Shown one piece after another: positions 24,400 through 37,141 of a stretch of DNA of 64,000 nt (the stretch's first letter is position 1; each line of letters begins with the position of its first letter). The notes beneath the pieces were generated by a model, which was given only the letters and a program-made list of their open reading frames with translations, was not told the origin of the DNA and made no database searches. Position numbers and translations under genes: made by a program. The stretch is from NCBI GenBank assembly GCA_036435485.1, contig CM071597.1:148053647-148117646 (forward strand), read 5' to 3'. Origin of the DNA: Saposhnikovia divaricata (Eukaryota > Streptophyta > Magnoliopsida > Apiales > Apiaceae).

Positions 24400-24808
24400 A
24401 TTAAAATAGTTAAAAAGTCTAATATAAATTTAATGATTTGATATATGAGAACCTAAAATTTCCAAAGTGTGGAATACACTAAAACAAAATTTACACATTT
24501 TTCGAAAAATAAGAGTTTATATATTTTTGAATACTGTTAAATTAAATCTTTATTAAAATTTATTTAATAAAATTAAGTTGTGACATACCTAGGGGGTGTT
24601 TGGGGAGCTTATTTTCCAGAAAATTTGACTTATTTCAAGAAAGAAGCTAAGATTTCTTGTTTTTTTTCCAAAAAACACTTTTTTTACAACTTTTGAAATC
24701 TCAAACTTAAATTAAATACATCCATTAAAAAATTATCAAAATACGAATTTTTTACTCGAAAATAATAAGTCCATAAGGACTTATTTTAAGTTTTTCCAAA
24801 CAGCACCA
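24400..24808. repeat. Dispersed repeat and possible hAT-type MITE
   Basis: 24400-24660 repeats 16213-16460. Within it, GGGGGTGTTTGGGGAGCTTA (24593) faces TTTTTCCAAACAGCACC (about 24808), giving short inverted ends around roughly 210 bases. No 8-bp target duplication was confirmed. Confidence 0.4.
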
Positions 24809-25018
24809 TAATCTCTTAGGAAAAAGTAAGTAAATAGATAAACGAATAAATGATACTAAAACACTTATATAAACTAATTGTAATAAAATATTTAAGGTAA
24901 CACTCCAATATCAAAAATAGACAAGAAAAAATCCTAATAAACATTTTTAATAATTTAGGAAACACTACAAGGATTTTTGGCAAAACGTGACAAGTAAAAG
25001 CCACCTGAAAAATGTTGT

Positions 25019-25274
25019 TGATACCCAGAAACAACAACACTTCTTTGGAAACCTCTTGTCAAACTCCGATAACGGAACACTTTTTAACGAATATATTGTT
25101 GTTATTAAGCAGTAAAGACAATGGTTTTTAAAAGAAAGCCTATTTCTGATACCCAGAAACAACAACACTTCTTTGGAAACCTCTTGTCAAAGCTCCGATA
25201 ACGCAACACTTTTTAACGAATATATTGTTGTTATTAAGCAGTAAAGACAATGGTTTTTAAAAGAAAGCCTATTG
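25019..25274. repeat. 128-bp tandem duplication in CACTA subterminal region
   Basis: Two nearly identical units beginning TGATACCCAGAAACAACAAC start at 25019 and 25147. Each carries ACAATGGTTTTTAAAAG and TATTGTTGTTATT, so the duplication doubles the subterminal motif content. Confidence 0.9.
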
Positions 25275-26089
25275 TTTAAGTGCAAAAGATACAATCTTTT
25301 ACTTATCAGGGCTGTTGTTGTATGTCACTACAGACAATGGTTTCTTAATTAGCAAAAACCATTTGTTTTATGGTTAGATGTACAACATGTTACCTTATAT
25401 GGCATGTTGTTGTACGAAGGATAACACTTTGTTAGTATATAACTCTTGTTTGAAATTATTTCAAACAATGGTTTTGCAGAGTATAACATGTTGTTATTTG
25501 TTAAAAGAGACAACAGTTTTGTGGGTTTTAACCTGGCGTGTGTATTCTTCTCCCACATTACCTTGTTAAATGGTACAGGTTGTTTGATTGCATTTTTTAC
25601 AACTGTTAACATTAAGTAGTTTTTATTTTCTTGTTGTGTGAGTCATTTTCTCACAAGGGATTTTAATAAAAGATTGCTTAATATATAATACAACAAGTGT
25701 TAATCATTGGTGGACATTGGCTAAAAGTATCTTAAACAATGGTTCTGGACATGTAAAGAAAACCAAACTACACTATAAAATGAAAATGCCACAAACAAAC
25801 AATAGAAACCAATTCAATCCATCCATCCATTACGACCAATATTCACCATACCATCAACCAAAACTACAGAAACAATTTTTCACCTTATAAGGCCAACACC
25901 ACCAGCAAACGTACACAACCAACCAACCAAGTACATAATTAAAGTCTATCCACATCCAAAACAACTAATACATAAGTCATATTTTTAGGTGAACACATCC
26001 ATAAAAGAGACGGACTAAAAGTTTAATTTACGCTACTACCAAGTACATGTTCAACTCAAAATACCAATTTCAATAAAAGACGAAAGAGT

Positions 26090-29000
26090 TCAATGAGCCA
26101 GGTGCTTCAACATATACTTCGCCAAGTCAGTCCTTATATCATTAAGCTCAGCCATGCCATAGTACAAGTTGCTTCTGCATCGCCACTGCAAAATGGAACA
26201 TGTATTGGAAGTCATATATCTTCACCACAAAACACAAGGATATTAGAAAAAAATGCATTGTTACCTTCATAGCAAATTTCAATTCCTTATCAAGACATAT
26301 CTCCTTCATATAACGCATCACAAACACGCCACAGTCCTTGGACCCAGGTTGAAGAGGAATCCCTGAAGAACATGTAGAATTAATTATATGTCTACACTGT
26401 CCTTGTGGAATTCAGACTTACAAAAAAAAAATTACTTAAGAAAAGGATAATACTGCCAGGTTCTCCCATGTAATTTTGTTTTTGGTAAACTTCTTCGCAT
26501 CGTCATTATAGAGATTGATGGCACTACGAAATATAATGTAAATCAAATTTATGACATTTAACTTAATAAGTGGTCTCAAATGAAATTAAGTTAATATAAA
26601 ATACTCACTTGTCGACCACTTCCGTCCATTCTTCACTTGAAATTCGGCGCTTGAAAGGATCCATCTGGTAAACGATTTGAGCATCTGGATTTACAGCGAT
26701 GAGCGTCCAATGGTTCCTAATAATTCATGAAATTAAACTATATTAAAGTGTGCATTTAAAAAACCTTAACACTAGCACCACACATTAAATAAAATAAAAT
26801 AACAAATAAAATCATAAAAAAAAAAATTAAACGAACTGTGTTCAATTATATATACCCCGACTGTTCTTGTGTCGGGTCTAAATTCATAATGAATTTTCTT
26901 AGACTATATCATGAAATTAATTACAATAAGCACGAAAAATTAAAATGAGGAACATTTATATATTACCGTATATAGAAGAAAATTAAGCAAGTTTTTATGA
27001 GGAACATTATATATTACCATTTATATATTATCATTTCTATATTACCATTTATATGATAACACTTTTTTCTAATTATGAATATTAATAAATCAGATCACAT
27101 GGTCACTCCTATAAAATTAATAGACTTGATAGCATATAAGTGTTAAAAAAACAGAACTGACCCGGAGTTAAATGGCAAGAGAAAATACTGGCCAGGCTGA
27201 GCATTCTTGAACCTGAGAGATAGGGATCACGACCTCTTTGCTGGATTACCACAACCGAGGGCACCAATCGTATCAGGATCAACAAACGCTATCATATCAT
27301 TCATCTTGTGTTTTTCCAAATATTCCTGCAGAAAACTATATATAAAAAAGTCATTACACAAGCAGTCCATTTTCATTTAAGAACTATTTACAAAGTCAAA
27401 TAAATCTTTGAACATCGATACTTACTTAATGTATAAGCAAATGATGGCCCCTGACATCTCACCCCCACAGCACAAAGCATGAATATCCGACAAAAAAAGA
27501 GGCTTCTTAGCTGTTGATCCGAAAGTTTCTTCGGATATCAAAAAAGTAGATGCTCGGCCGTCTACCAAGGCATCCTTTGCCCAAATCCACAAACGCTTCA
27601 AGGCAGGGGGAAAATCAGGACCCATGTCTAACACATACTCTGGGACTAATTCCAGATCTTTCACATTCTTCCACCTCTTTTGTCCATTTTTCTTGCTTCC
27701 CTGAAATATGACATTAAAAAAAATTGTGAATGAAAACGGCCTAATATAGTAGGTTTGTTAAAGTAAACGGCCTAATATGTTTATTTAATTATGATTTAAT
27801 AGATTACAATGAATTTAACCTTTGTACTTCCATTCTGTCTAGCAGTGGTTGTCTTCAATTCCGTTATGAGATATTTTGGCCATGCAATATAAGTCCCAAC
27901 AGCTTGCTCCACAGTTATGATCTCATCTTGGATTGGAAAAGGAATCTTTTCAGATCCTTGAATTACACGAGTGATAGAGACTCGGGCATTCTCTTTTGTC
28001 AAAGGTTTCCCATGAAGAATCTGACTCTTTGTATCAACAGAAGCATGTGCAACAATATTATTTGGGGAGTTAATTGCCAGTCCCCACTCTGTAACATTGT
28101 CAGCTTCCATACAAAAATTTACAACCAGCTCCTGATCATCCTCCAAATGAACCCCCTCAACAGCCTCCTCAATTTTTTCTACCACGTCAACAATCTTCTC
28201 AATCCTTTCTCCACCCTCCACAACCTTCTCATTCTTTTCTTCCACATCAACCTTCCCATTCTCTTGGTCCCCTTCAGGAAGATTATAATCACCTTCGAGG
28301 AGATTGAATCTCTTCTTTGCACCAGCCAACTCCAACTCCTTGATACCCTTGGAACAACTTTCTTGCTGAGATCCAATATTTGGACTACCTTCAGAATCAA
28401 TTTTCTTTTCACATAAAGCACTTTTCAGCTTTTCAATCTCAGCAGACCAAAAGGAATCTCGCTCTCGGACTATCCTCTCTGATTCCTCTCTCATATACTT
28501 CTTAATGCCCTCCTAAATCCTCTCATCCATTGACTTGCTGGTCTTCTTCTTCCGTGGAAGATTAAAGTATGTAGACTGCTTGACATAAGTACTTTGTCCA
28601 CGTACCCTTCCTCGGTTCTCAGGGTTATCGAGAACCTTGGTCAAGACATCGTCTGTGCCTTCCACAGAAACTTCTCCATCCCTAACCCTCTTCTTCATTA
28701 TCTCCTACAAAAGTGACATGAAAAATATAAGTACGTTAACTAAAAAAATAGATATCACAATGAAAGAACTCAAAATATAAAATAAATGAAAAACTTACAA
28801 TCTCTTTTGCAATTTTGCAACTTTTACAGACTTATAATTCCCATTTTCATCCTGCCGCGCACAGAGCCACGTATCCGTTCGATCTATGTCAAATTCCTCA
28901 AGATCACCAAAAGCGAGAATCTATAAAACAAAGTATTATTGTATTGTTTAACATACAAGTCATTGTAAAATTAAACAGAATTATCATGCATGTTTGAAAG

Positions 29001-30086
29001 GGATATATGTATGATTACTAACCATTTCATGTTCTAGGTTAGCATAACCTTTTCTTGACATGTTATGAGGATATTCGCTCAACTTCCTCCTCTTTGCGAG
29101 TTTTTCGTGGATCACCTTAAGGAACAATGATCAAAATGTTAGTAACAAAGCTGTTCAACTATATATTTTTGTAATCTCAGAAATTCAAAAACAAATACAG
29201 TAAGAAAATTTACACCAAATTTTATTGACAGACGGTCAACAACAAACATGTCCCAATGATCCTTCTCAATAAAGATGTAGTCAGCAGGAGGAAACTGTAG
29301 CAAATCAGGCTGATCATAGTGTGGCAGGACGTATTTGGTTGACAAGCGGCTCTTGAACTCTCGCCATTTTTTGCCCGCGGATTTCAAAACCATCTTCTTG
29401 GCGGTCGGTGGTACATCAAACGCCATCTACATAGATAAGTATTTTAATTAGCATACATGTATTAACTAAATAGGTGGTCATGAAAGAAAAGTTACTTCAT
29501 AAGATGTAATTTGTTTTACCTCCACATATTTCCAAATCTTATTTTTCCTTTCAGTCGAAACAATTAGCCAGGAATCATAGCAGATTGGGACTTTACTTCT
29601 CGCAAGAACACCAATCTAAGATTCCATTTATGTGCCTGCTTTACCGTAAGGCTGACCCTTTTCATTGAAACTCACCAACGGCTTAATTCCCAACATCTTA
29701 CGCCTAATAATTTTGTGCATTGTTACAGGTCCGCGCTTTAAAAGCTTCAGTCCAGTTGTTTCCTTTTTCGTAGCCAGCGGTTGCTCCATTCATTTTCTCT
29801 TCTTAGATAAAGTGGTTTTTATGTTCTTAGAAATAGACTTCTTCACAGATACAGGGGATGATGAAATAGCCCGTGTCACCGGTCGATTAGGGGAAAACTG
29901 CACCACCTTATTCTTCAGGTCAGGGTATGACTCCACCGGCTTTTTCTTTATTTTCTTCACTGCAGGGCTAGACTGAACCATAATCTTCTTCACTGCAGGG
30001 GTAGACTGAACCGATGAGTTCTTTTTTATTGCCTTCATAATGATTGTCGTACTTGCTTTGGGAGCGGATTTTCTCTTCGGCTTCAT
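26090..30086 (-). pseudogene. CACTA Transposase_24/DUF8039/Ulp1-peptidase gene, 11 exons
   Basis: My exon model, 5' to 3', is 30086-29520, 29426-29214, 29115-29013, 28920-28800, 28704-27820, 27700-27426, 27335-27162, 26715-26609, 26523-26454, 26362-26265 and 26184-26090. Domains in order: basic N-terminus; Transposase_24 (KKWREFKSRL, DHWDMFVVDR, SRKGYANLE); a coiled linker with YFNLPRKKK; DUF8039-like (AVGTYIAWPKYLITE); and a C48 Ulp1-like peptidase with NHWTL (His), MDP (Asp), and QPGSKDCGVF (Gln and Cys). Ulp1-family enzymes cleave SUMO; in CACTA elements the target is unknown. The catalytic residues survive, but stops occur at 29790-29792, 29628-29630, 29616-29618, 28513-28515 and 27227-27229. 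The 28800/28704 junction does not hold frame in my model. It is a decayed gene. Confidence 0.82.
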
Positions 30087-30323
30087 GATCAATCTGCAAC
30101 ACCACATGTTGAGTGAATTATTTATGTAAATGTAAACACACACATACATAACTTGACATAAATCTTCAATACCGTATCCCCATGCCTAATTAACAAGGCA
30201 GAAAACAAATGACTAAAAATAATACATTCAGTAAATCAATCCCAACAATACATTAAAACAAAATCTACTAAAATCCATAGAGATACAGTAAAATCTACCA
30301 AAATTCAATTAAGCTAAACAAAA

Positions 30324-30710
30324 TGAGAGAGAGAGGGAGAGAGGGAGAGATAGAGAGAGAGGGAGGGAGGGAGGGAGGGAGGGAGAGAGAGAGAGAGGGG
30401 GGGGAGAGGGATAGACACAGAGAGAGAGGGAGAGACAGAGAGAGAGAGAGAGGGAGAGAGAGGGAGAGACAAAGAGAGAGAGAGAGGTAAAGATCTAGAG
30501 AGAGGGGGGAGAGATAGAGAGAGGGAGGGAGAGACACAGAGAGAGAGGGAGAGAACATAGAGAGAGAGAGAGTAGCAGAAATATTCGATTTAAGAGCATG
30601 CATAACCATATATCATAGTATCCATAAGCATATAACAGAAAGACAGATCGAGAGAGAGAGAGAGAGAGACGATCTAGGGAAAGATAGGGGGGATGAGTTG
30701 TGGAATACCT
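30324..30710 (-). repeat. GA-rich microsatellite in gene leader (copy B)
   Basis: This is the counterpart of 1109-1470, with different lengths of the GAGAGG and GGGAGGGAGG runs. It reads CTCTCT on the gene strand. A G-rich then AT-rich stretch without a gene follows, up to 31090. Confidence 0.8.
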
Positions 30711-31096
30711 GAGAGAGAGCGACGATCTACGGAGCTAGGGAGAAGCGAGAAACTGAGATTTCGCAAAGGGGGGAAGTGAGCTCTCGATTTTGGGGGAGTG
30801 ATTTAGGGGGGAGTAATTTAGGTCAATTTGGGGGTAAATATTGGGGAAAAGATGGGGAATGAAATATTGGGGAAAAGTGGGGAAATGAAATCTGATAAGG
30901 GAGATAGTGGGATTCTGTAAGTATCATAACGTATAATATTAAGATATAATATTTATTATTTTTAATTAGTAAATTTTAGAAATAAATATTTATGTGTAAT
31001 ATTTTATGTGGGCTGGTATAAAATATTAATATAAAATATTAAAATATTCTAAACTATTAATATAAAATGTTAATATAAAATATTAAAAAAATAACA

Positions 31097-31796
31097 AGTA
31101 CGGTTGACCAGGTGAATGTACGGTCAAAAGCAGGTTTGATCGTTAACTCCTAAAAAGGACTACGCCTCTCTTAACTGTATCCATATTCTCGAACTGGGAT
31201 TTCGAAGCCCGGGCCGTACTGTCTCAAAGATCCATTGTCCGGTATGTTAATATAAAATATTAAAAAAATAACAGGTACCGTTGACCAGGTGAATGTACGG
31301 TAAAACGCAGGTTTGACCGTTAACCCCTAAACAAGACTACGCCCCTCCTAACTGTATCCATATTCTCGAACAAGGATTTCGAAGCCCGGGCCGTACGGTC
31401 TCAAAGATCCATTGTCCGGCATGTTAATATAAAATATTAAAAAAATAACAGGTACCGTTGACCAGGTGAATGTACGGTCAAACGCAGGTTTGACCGTTAA
31501 CCCCTAAATAGGACTACGCCCCTCTTAACTGTATCCATATTCTCGAACCGGGATTTCGAAGCCCGGGCCGTACGGTCTCAAAGATCCATTGTCCGGTATA
31601 TTAATATAAAATATTAAAAAAATAACAGGTACCGTTGACCAGGTGAATGTACGGTCAAACGCAGGTTTGACCGTTAACCCCTAAACAGGACTGCGCCCGT
31701 CTTAACTGTATCCATATTCTCGAACTGGGATTTCGAAGCCCGGGCCGTACGGTCTCAAAGATCAATTGTCCGGTATGTTAATATAAAATATTAAAA
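31097..31796. repeat. 177-bp tandem repeat, four units (copy B)
   Basis: Units start at 31097, 31274, 31451 and 31628. The sequence and internal ACGGTCAAAC / GTTTGACCGT inverted pair are as in copy A, which has one extra unit. Confidence 0.9.
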
Positions 31797-31933
31797 AAAA
31801 TAAATATTTGAAAATGTAAAAAAAATAAAATAAATAATTATATTTAAATCGATTAGGAAAATGAGTTTAATTTTATATATGATCAAACATTTATATTTTT
31901 AAAAGTTATTAAAAATAATTTAGCTGGTCAAAA

Positions 31934-32014
31934 TAATGGAAAGCATTACAAACAATTAGGCTTGTTAAAGATAGTTACAGACATGCCTCTGTGACTAACA
32001 ATCTCCCCCAAAAT
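31934..32014 (-). mobile_element. Ty1/copia LTR end and polypurine tract (copy B)
   Basis: Same structure as 2893-2973: the LTR ends at 32000 and the tract is 32001-32014. The left cut is at the same base as in copy A, showing a shared junction. Confidence 0.6.
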
Positions 32015-32397
32015 GTGAGTAAGACCCTTAGTCACAATTTCATGTCTAATAACAAGCCTAACATACATGAAGATATAACATTGACAAGTACAGGTATGAA
32101 CCTGATTAAGAATTTGGATACAAGTGCAGAAAGATATAGATGATTTATGAGTGAATATTAGCCATGATCCCTTGACTTCATCCTTTGAGCTTTGGCTTCT
32201 AAATCATCATATCTCTTTGGTTCTTTTTGCATTATCATCCATTGCCACTATGAGGCCTTGCACAATCCTTTAGCTCTTAATTCATTTGCCTTAGCTTCAA
32301 GAGCAGCTAACTCCTCCTCTTTTTTTCTTAGCTTCTCTTCACTCTCCTTTCTCAGCTTCTCATGGTGCTCTCACTTCATTTTCATAAATCTTGCAGT

Positions 32398-32690
32398 TTA
32401 TATATTCCAAATTCTCTCCACTTCATCTTCATACCTCAGTAGCCTCATGATTCTTTCTAGATCAAGTAATTTACCCCAGTACTGACACATTCCTTGCTTG
32501 AAAATTTTCTCTCTCCCATCCGTGTATTTAACCTCCTGACACTCATCAACTATAGCCACATGGTAGATTTTATGAGCTTGTAGGAATGCCAATGAATCTC
32601 TGCCATAATCCTCATCAAGAGGTGGCAAGTCTAATCCTCGTATATTTGTGAGAGCCTGAGATGTAGATGCTTTCTTATTTTGAAAGTCTT
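32398..32690 (-). pseudogene. Retrotransposon gag-like fragment (copy B)
   Basis: The frame from 32628 matches the copy A peptide with a few changes (LLDLERIMRLL in place of LIDLERIIRLL, matching copy C). It is truncated like A, with stops downstream. The stretch from here to 34099 holds the same noncoding spacer and 113-bp imperfect duplication as copy A. Confidence 0.45.
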
Positions 32691-34099
32691 ATGTTTAACC
32701 TATTTGTAAACATCGAGAATTCAACTCAATTTGAACAAGAATTTTATAGTAAATAGTATAGATATAGTGTCACACGGATCTCAAATGATTAACTGTCAAA
32801 AGAAAGAAGACATAGACAATCTACAGTTTTGATGATATACTACATTAGGAGAAGTTCATTAATTTGATCAAGCATTAGGGGTGTAATCAAGATAGTTGAT
32901 TCTATTTATAGTGACAAGAGGTTTCTACATGCAGTGGCAGAATACAGATTAGAAAGGTTTGAATAATAGGTGAAGCAATATCTAAAGAACAGTCATTGGG
33001 GTTGGCAAAATCATTGTGCAAGTTACAGAAGTGCTAAATTCATTACCACAAGGATTTTACTATCAAATGCAATGGCTATGAGGAAAAACAAATATCATAA
33101 AGAAATGCCAAGTGATATATTCTTGATGTTGGAATCCCGGTTGCAATTGATGTATTTTTTGCTAAGCAAAAAGAGTCCGATTTGACCTCAGGAGACCGTA
33201 GCTTAAACCTACATTAACTTTGAGGAAAAAGAATTGTCACAAAAAAACCCCGACTGGAATTGATTTATTTTTTGCTAAGCAAAAGGAGTCCGGTTGAGCA
33301 CCCTCAAGAGACCGCAACTTAGATATTAAGAATTTATTTATATTAATAAATATTTTATTTTTATTAAAAAATTATATTTATAAATAGAATTGCATTAATG
33401 CTGACTTCTACATATCATCTTTATAACTACTATTTTAAACATATCGAGTGCAAAACATATCTTGGTTGAAGATTAAATATGGGTACCAAAAATTGTCAAA
33501 ATGGCCTTCCTTGGGTTCCCATTAACACAAAATTTTATCCACATAATTAACAAGGATGGTCAGTCATGAAAGATTAGTATTTTTACAATTGGTTGCCGCA
33601 GTATAAAGTGTTTAGTACTAGAAATCTAGAATGAAGATGGAAGATGTAGCTCATATTACCATATATCCTATAGTGACAAAACCAAACCCTAAGTCGCTTT
33701 TCATCCAATATTAATGTTAAGTATGGCCTCAAAAGAATATATCGTTGAAAATTCACACATAGACATATATACAATATGTTCAAGATCTTAAGTATAGTTA
33801 ATTCAATTCAAACCTTTAAGATGAACATTACCTATTTTTGGGTGACATGCAATGCACAACAACCCATAAGAACACCAATATTGTTGTCCTTTTCACATTG
33901 CTCTGCATAATGAAACAGTCAATTTTAAGTATTTCTTGCACAGATCCTTTACTACCTATCCTTTATTCTTTATTCTTATATTTTTTTTTTCATTTTTTAC
34001 AATGGTCTATGTTTCCCTTTACAAATAATCAATGATCTTTTATCATTTATAATTAATATTGCTTTTATTTTCTTGGAAAACACAATTTTATACTAAAAG

Positions 34100-37000
34100 C
34101 ACTACAAGACAAACAAGTTCATACAACACCATTCACACAACAGCTAAAAAAATTCCACTCTCACATCTCTCTCTCCCCAACATCTCACCTCACTCTCACA
34201 TCTCTCTCTCCCCAATATCTCTCTCGCTGCTCACCTCTCCACACTCTCTCTCACCATCTCCCACTCTCTTTCACTGCTCACCTCACCAGCCCTCTCTCTC
34301 TACTCACTTCCCTATCTCTATCTAACAAACCATATCCTCCTTGAATAAGAACCCTAGTTTTAGGCTTGAAAAAGATACAAACACTGAATCCTCAAATTGT
34401 TTTTCAATTACGCAAAATCGAAGCTTAATTGGCTCGATTGGACGGTTGGTTGTCTCCTTAACTTCACCTCCTTAACTCCAAACTTCTTTTCTTATATGTA
34501 CATATTTTGATTTTGTAGGTGATTTTAGGGCTTTACATTTGGAGCTTTCATTTTAGGGCTTCTGATTTTGAAATTTTGTTAAGGTTTCAATTAGAGTTTC
34601 AATCTTTGGATTTGTATTTTAACTGATTAGGGTTTCAATTTGGGTTTTGGGTATTTGATATTGTGTTATATTTAATTGATTTGTTTTGGGTATATTTTTT
34701 TGGGAGGAGCTCTGTAAGGAAGCTCACAAAATCGAAGGCGATCTTTACGTCAAACTCTGTAAGGAACCTCGCAAATATCCTTCTTCTCTTCATAATACAT
34801 TGAGAAAATCTATGAGGTGTTGAATTCATATGACGTTCTTTTAATTTTTCACCTTTTCTCCTTTTTTTTACATTGAGAGAATTTATGAGGTTCATATAAT
34901 CACCTTTTTTGCTGGATTCTTTTAATTTTTCTCTTCTTTTCTCTTCTCCTTGGAATAAATTTATAGGTTCGAAAATATGAATTACTAAGGCCCGTTACAC
35001 CTATGGCCATACCAAAAGGCTTCCTTTATCATGTCGACTTCACAGCTAAGAACACTGATGTTACTGATGCTCCATAAGAGAGATTTTTCATAATGCCCCA
35101 AATGGTACTTACCCTTCTTGTAAAAATGGAAGATTCTTGTAATCACAAAATGCCATGCTTCACTCCCCTGCCCTCAAATGCCCCAAATGGTACTTACCCT
35201 TCTATACATACACACACACATATATATATATATATATATCGATGATATATCACACCTTTATTAATGTATAAAAGTTCTCTGTTTTCGTAAGTTTATTGAA
35301 ACCCCAAATTAGGTTTGTGTGTTTGAATGTGTTGGTTCATGTAGAAATAGATTATTTTGAGTTTAGACTATAGTGGGTAATTTTCATTTTTTTAAAACAT
35401 TGAGAAATTTTACTTGTTTATTTTTCTAGTGTAATGATACATACTACAGTGCTATTAGTGTCTGTTGACTGATTCTTTTTGGTTTATGAAACTTGTTTTG
35501 CAGTATGGAGTTGTTTAATGGGCCTGTTTTACTTCCATGTGATCATTTTAGTTGCAAGTACTTAAAAGTATTCTTGATTTTATCAATTTTATATCTAGTT
35601 TTTTGTTATTTTTGCTTTGCAAACTGGGTTTTTTGTTTGAATGTGAGCAGATCATGCATTAATGATCAGACCAATAATTGTACCAAATGTCCTGCTTCCA
35701 ATAGACAATATGTTGATCAAGGTATGGGAAATTAAGTACTTGGTTACGATTTTACTTTGTATCGTTATTTATGTTCTGTGAATTTTGAATTCATTTTTGC
35801 TTTGTACTTGGTTGGTACTTGGTTGGTTTCAGTTATTAAATTACATATAGCAGTGTTAAAGAAATACACTCCGAGGCATTGGATCCAAATGAAATTGGGA
35901 TTTCTGGTAGAGATTTTTATAGGTATAATGGTTCACTATGTAAACCAAGAAATTGCATAAGTAAAATTCTCTACATAGGAGGTAGTTTACGTAGTGAAAC
36001 ATAGAGTACTCAAATTTGTGCTCCATTTAAAAGTACTCCATAGAACTTTTGCTAAACCTCTGTTATTTTTCTTTTCGGGTGATATGACATGCCAGACATA
36101 ACATATCATATCGATTTCCTAGGCCTGGCATAGTGTTTTCAGTCCATTTACTAAGTCAATTTGTTCAAGCACCAAGAATAAAGCGCTTGGCTTATTTTTT
36201 TAAGGGATTAAAGATACTTACGCACTGCTGGTTTTTGGGAGTTATTCTTTCCTTCTAATAACTTTCCGATTAAAGGATTTTGTGGAAGTGTAGGTCAGTT
36301 ACAAGGTATTATCTTAAAATTGTTCCTGCATAGATACAGTGGTATAATAGGGAAAGCTCCACATTTAAGGACTTCAAATGATCATTGATGAAAGCGGCGG
36401 ACGAGAGCATGATCTAATTGTTGCTATTCTCCTTCCTCGGGCAATTAGAGATAGTTCTTGCTTCCCTATGTAAATAGAATTTATATAAAATTTTATAATT
36501 TGTTATTCAAGTTTTATGCTCCTTTATGTATATTTGTTGGGTTGTGTAAGACTCATTTTTTATATATATAAACCATTGTGTGTGAAATTGAAACACAATA
36601 CAAGAGCAAAAAAAAAATGGTTGTACCAAGGTAAAAAAATGACACCATATTCAATGGTTTATAAATATTGTGTTCTAGCGCATCGAACAACAATTTAAAT
36701 ATAAAAAGCACTTGTTTGTAGATGGCAAAAATGATAGTTTAAATTAAAAAAACTATTGTGTATACTTCCAAACAACAATGGATAAATTCCACAATAATGT
36801 TGGGCGATTACCTTTCAGACAAGTATTTATTTAATTAAAACTGTTGTGATTTACATTCAGACAAGTATGTATTCAATTAAAACTATTATGTAGCATCTAA
36901 ACAACAATGGTTTCTAAATCGAGTGTTGTTGTTTTTGGCTATTACACAACGGCGTCTAGAGATGAAATGGTTGTCTCTCACTCTTTTAACAAGTATTTTG

Positions 37001-37141
37001 AACCGCTGTGTTCCTTCCTTCTAGCAACGGGTGTAAAACCATTGTCTGATTTCAATCAGACCACTGCCCGATAGACCACGAAAAATTTATAGGTTAGGCA
37101 ATGGTGAAAATCTATTGCATGATCTTGTTTTTCTTGTAGTG
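34100..37141 (+). mobile_element. CACTA transposon carrying a RING fragment (copy B)
   Basis: The ends are CACTACAAGACAAACAAG (34100) and CTTGTTTTTCTTGTAGTG (to 37141), with flanking AAG and AAT as in copy A. About 50 bases are missing near 36840, compared with A and C, in the subterminal AACAATGG region. The leader and captured exons are present; no transposase is visible. Confidence 0.88.
35504..35721 (+). pseudogene. BRCA1/BARD1-type RING-finger fragment, copy B (best preserved)
   Basis: Exons 35504-35557 and 35651-35721 join in frame. They read ELFNGPVLLPCDHFSC then KSCINDQTNNCTKCPAS, with all visible zinc ligands (Cys, His, Cys, Cys, Cys, Cys) of the second half of a RING. An ATG sits at the start of the first exon, and GT-AG sites are intact. 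The first zinc-binding CPLC knuckle is missing, so it is a partial domain. Beyond it lies a further exon-like stretch near 35850-35925 that I cannot assign. Confidence 0.7.

Larger units (their letters stand above)
24963..31796 (-). mobile_element. CACTA element encoding the Ulp1-type gene (left end clear, right end lost)
   Basis: The left terminus is CACTACAAGGATTTTTGGC at 24963, followed by subterminal ACAATGGTTT/AACAACA motifs to about 25750 and then the 3' UTR of the minus-strand gene. The first nine bases and the ACAATGG motif are shared with the RING-bearing CACTA elements, implying related families. The right end should lie beyond 30086. The leader and 177-bp array reach 31796, but a chimera junction with module M at 31933/31934 replaces the expected terminus. 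Confidence 0.65.
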
